In this document: in pieces, positions 30,134-32,251 of the stretch
How the letters are laid out: every line of letters starts with the position of its first letter
How positions within the stretch are numbered: the stretch's first letter is position 1
DNA from: Deltaproteobacteria bacterium
GTDB taxonomy: Bacteria > Myxococcota_A > UBA796 > UBA9615
NCBI GenBank assembly: GCA_002724675.1
Contig: PBPL01000210.1
Coordinates: forward strand, 1-32,251
Direction: 5' to 3'
DNA: 32,251 nucleotides
Position numbers and translations under genes: made by a program
The notes under the pieces: generated by a model
Told to the model about the DNA's origin: nothing
The model's input: the letters and a program-made list of their open reading frames with translations, nothing else
The model's database searches: none

Positions 30134-32251
30134 GTGATCAAGGACCCTCCGGTCCCGACGAAGGGACGCCGAGCGCCGACACTCTGGCTGGTCGCTCCGT
30201 TGGCCGCTCTGCTTGTGGCAGAGGTGCTTGCTCATCTGGCTCTTCCAGCCGGCCAGTTGGCCCTCTTCGCCCCCTTTCCTGATGATCGCTCCGCTTATCT
30301 TCAGGAGGGTGGTGGCGAATCCAACTTGCCCTGGTTCGTTCCAGGGGCGATGGGGGAGAGCGGCTCCGGGACCGTTCGCATCAATGCGCTGGGGCTGCGC
30401 GATGCCAGCAACTATCCACCCAAGAAGCCGTCGGGTTGTTACCGCGTGTTGGCGCTCGGCGACTCTCGAACCTTTGGCGCGGGGGTCAACGAGACCGAGA
30501 GCTGGCCGGGGATTCTCGAGACCAACCTGAAGGCTGGTTACCCCTCAGCCTGCGTGGAGGTCCTGAACGGTGGCATGCCCGATACCGACCTGCACGATCA
30601 GGTGGCCTTGCTCGTGGATCGCTGGAAGGACCTCGACATCGACCTGGTGCTCGTGGGCTTGTCTGCGCCGGATGACATTGGGAACGGTGGGCCCGACACC
30701 GCAGCAGCCTCACGGCCGAGGTCTCTGGTCATGGAGCAGCCCTGGCTTGCTCACTCGGCGACGCTACGTTGGTTCTTGGACTCGGGCGTGCGTGACGAGG
30801 TGCATGCAGCACTGCATCCCGAGCTGCCCAGGATCAAGGCTCCCGATGATCCTGCTTGGGTTCGGTTCGAGAGCGCGGTTGCCGACCTCCGCACCACAGG
30901 GGACAGGATCGGGGCGCGAGTGGCCATCCTCTTGCTGCCCGCTCCGGTCGCTGCGGACAAGCACCCTGTGTCGGAGACTCACCGGCAGCTGGCCGCTTGG
31001 TTCCGAGACGAGTGGCATCTTCCTGTGGTGGATCTGGTGTCGTCCCTCGGCACCGTGGATGGACAAGAACTGCGAGTGCACGCGGCCGAACCGTGGCCTT
31101 CCGTTGCTCTCCATCGGGCCTATGCGCGCCGGGTTGAGGTGGAGTTGCCCTGGAACCAGTTTTTCCAGCGATGTCCCCCAGAGACGAAGCTCCGCACGGA
31201 GGGGCGAGCATCGAGCTGCGTGGACGCTGCTGGGCTACGACATGGGCCCCACCGAGAGGTGGGAGTGGATGGCGCCATCTTGTTGGAGGCCACCTATGGG
31301 AAGGGGAAGCTCTCGGGGCCCTTTCGTAAGGTCGAGCTGGGTGCCCTTGGTCTGGAGGAGGGCACTTACCTGTCGGACGTGAAGGAGGGACCTTGGTGGG
31401 AGGTGAAGCAGCCATCTCAGGAAATGCGTGACGTGGCTCGCGGTGAGTATCGAAGCGGCTTGCGTACAGGACCCTGGGTGGAGACGAGTATCCGGGGGGC
31501 AGAAGAACTGCGTCGGGAGGGCACCTATCAGGATGGGAGTCGGCACGGTCATTGGGTGGTCGGCAACCACATCGAAGGGCGGTGGCGGGTGGCCGGCGAG
31601 GGGGGCTACAGCAACGGGGAGCGAGCTGGCCGGTGGCTTCGGTGGCAGCCAGAAGGGGAGGGACGGTCCGTACTGGAGAGGATCCGTTGTTACGTGAGCC
31701 CCGGCGCGATCCTTGTCTGGGAGTGGACGGCTTTCGACCTGGGCCCCGAGGGGCTCGATGGAGAGTTTCGCTCTGTGGATGGTGGAGCCGGGGAGTCCAA
31801 CTGCGCGGATGGCATCGACGATGAGGGGGATGGTCGCATGGACTGTGACGATCCGGAGTGCCTCCGCGATCCGGCATGTGCTCACCTCAGTCAGGTCGCT
31901 GAGCCCGTAATCCCCGAGTCCAACTGTGGCAACGGGGTCGACGATGACAAGGACTCGCTGGTGGATTGCGATGACTCGGACTGCCGCAACGATGCAGCTT
32001 GCGCGCATCTGAGTGCCGATGACTCGACCGTTCGGCGCTTCGAGGGCAATTGCTCCGACGGGCTCGATGGCAGTGACGCGGATGGCCTGGTGGACTGTGC
32101 GGATTCGGACTGTGCCGACGATCCTGCCTGCGCTCACCTCGTGTGGCCCACGCCTGCGGAGGCCGAAGGCTCCTCGGATCAGAGGCGGGTGCTGGCGGTG
32201 GACGCCTCGGAAGCCGTGCTCCCGGGGACCGGCAATGTACGCGTCCTGGGC
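30134..32251 (+). CDS. Membrane-anchored SGNH-fold protein with MORN-like repeats and Cys/Asp modules, 3' end outside window
   Basis: The ORF track misses this gene because it has no stop before the right edge; 706 codons are present. From the GTG, a basic start precedes a membrane anchor (LWLVAPLAALLVAEVLAHLA). Residues about 100-360 are SGNH-hydrolase-like: VLALGDSRTFGAG (Ser111), NGGMPDTD and LVLVGLSAPDD. The Gly-x-Asn-Asp block reads APDD, and the C-terminal Asp-x-x-His block appears as EPWP, so catalysis may be lost. Residues about 410-509 carry MORN-like repeats. Residues about 554-669 carry three Cys/Asp modules. It probably faces the periplasm or cell surface. An in-frame TAG ten bases upstream fixes the start region. 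No function can be given. Confidence 0.82.
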   Translation, partial: MIKDPPVPTKGRRAPTLWLVAPLAALLVAEVLAHLALPAGQLALFAPFPDDRSAYLQEGGGESNLPWFVPGAMGESGSGTVRINALGLRDASNYPPKKPSGCYRVLALGDSRTFGAGVNETESWPGILETNLKAGYPSACVEVLNGGMPDTDLHDQVALLVDRWKDLDIDLVLVGLSAPDDIGNGGPDTAAASRPRSLVMEQPWLAHSATLRWFLDSGVRDEVHAALHPELPRIKAPDDPAWVRFESAVADLRTTGDRIGARVAILLLPAPVAADKHPVSETHRQLAAWFRDEWHLPVVDLVSSLGTVDGQELRVHAAEPWPSVALHRAYARRVEVELPWNQFFQRCPPETKLRTEGRASSCVDAAGLRHGPHREVGVDGAILLEATYGKGKLSGPFRKVELGALGLEEGTYLSDVKEGPWWEVKQPSQEMRDVARGEYRSGLRTGPWVETSIRGAEELRREGTYQDGSRHGHWVVGNHIEGRWRVAGEGGYSNGERAGRWLRWQPEGEGRSVLERIRCYVSPGAILVWEWTAFDLGPEGLDGEFRSVDGGAGESNCADGIDDEGDGRMDCDDPECLRDPACAHLSQVAEPVIPESNCGNGVDDDKDSLVDCDDSDCRNDAACAHLSADDSTVRRFEGNCSDGLDGSDADGLVDCADSDCADDPACAHLVWPTPAEAEGSSDQRRVLAVDASEAVLPGTGNVRVLG
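31361..31660 (+). repeat. MORN-like repeat region inside the SGNH-fold gene
   Basis: Four related units with a G-x-Y-x-x-G/D-x-x-x-G-x-W pattern: GTYLSDVKEGPWWEV, GEYRSGLRTGPWVET, GTYQDGSRHGHWVVG and GGYSNGERAGRWLRW. MORN-type hairpins of this kind mediate membrane or protein contacts in other proteins; here they sit between the SGNH-like and Cys/Asp regions. Confidence 0.75.
31793..32140 (+). repeat. Three tandem Cys/Asp-rich modules (NCxDGxDDxxDxxxDCxDxDCxxDxACAHL)
   Basis: Copies start at 31793, 31916 and 32042, so the period is 123-126 nt (41-42 residues). Each has four Cys and a dense Asp cluster and ends in ACAHL. Related 'DGxDDDGDGxxDCDDxDC' modules are common in Myxococcota surface proteins and are thought to bind calcium and be disulfide-locked. 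More copies may follow beyond the window edge. Confidence 0.8.

Noticed and set aside
1-32251. CRISPR arrays, insertion sequences, integrases, tRNA or rRNA genes
   Set aside because: None seen on reading both strands; no transposase-like ORF and no regularly spaced DNA repeats.

Overview
The window is GC-rich, gene-dense bacterial chromosome with 21 protein genes, no tRNA or rRNA, and no insertion sequence, prophage or CRISPR array that I could see. Several traits point to a Myxococcota / former Deltaproteobacteria-type organism: many predicted lipoproteins and exported proteins, Cys/Asp modules of the 'CADGIDDxGDGxxDCDD' type, a DUF4388 (PATAN) protein beside a FrzS/AglZ-like pseudo-receiver coiled-coil protein, and frequent GTG starts. 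This taxonomic reading is inference.

Layout. (1) 1-6698: a secreted CocE/S15-type hydrolase (minus strand, running off the left edge) lies divergent to a three-gene plus-strand run: PPi-type phosphofructokinase, amidohydrolase (overlapping the PFK stop) and a large fused membrane/spermidine-synthase-like/TPR protein. (2) 6644-11734: MFS transporter and GNAT acetyltransferase (minus), an RlmL-type rRNA methyltransferase (plus), an M50 site-2 protease (minus), RecX (plus) and a small SEC-C membrane protein (plus). (3) 11753-16986: a VolA-like lipoprotein alpha/beta hydrolase (minus), an exported protein of unknown function (plus), an atypical Lgt (minus), then thyA-folA (plus). (4) 17052-18867: a lipoprotein with an unusual CX3CH haem-like motif, followed by an exported TPR protein. 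(5) 19020-23979: a DUF4388/degenerate-J/TPR protein and a 1053-residue pseudo-receiver coiled-coil protein in one operon, preceded by tandem 15-bp repeats. (6) 24130-30010: a 1257-residue metzincin lipoprotein and a small lipoprotein with a Lys-rich tail (plus), converging on an outer-membrane-barrel-like exported protein (minus). (7) 30134 to the right edge: a membrane-anchored SGNH-fold protein carrying MORN-like repeats and three Cys/Asp modules, truncated by the window.

How the genes may work together. Most of the content is cell-envelope biology (lipoproteins, Lgt-like enzyme, intramembrane protease, secreted hydrolases and a protease), mixed with housekeeping genes (thyA-folA for thymidylate/folate, rlmL, recX). 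The most interesting unit is the 19020-23979 pair, whose architectures resemble pole-organising and motility scaffolds known from Myxococcus. A second genome-style signal is a recurrent -10-like TAGNNT hexamer in nearly every regulatory gap. In several genes it sits only 6-9 nt from the start codon and no Shine-Dalgarno is present, which suggests leaderless mRNAs. The supplied ORF track omits the two edge-truncated genes (1-1489 minus and 30134-32251 plus); I translated them directly. No gene-free stretch exceeds about 150 bases.
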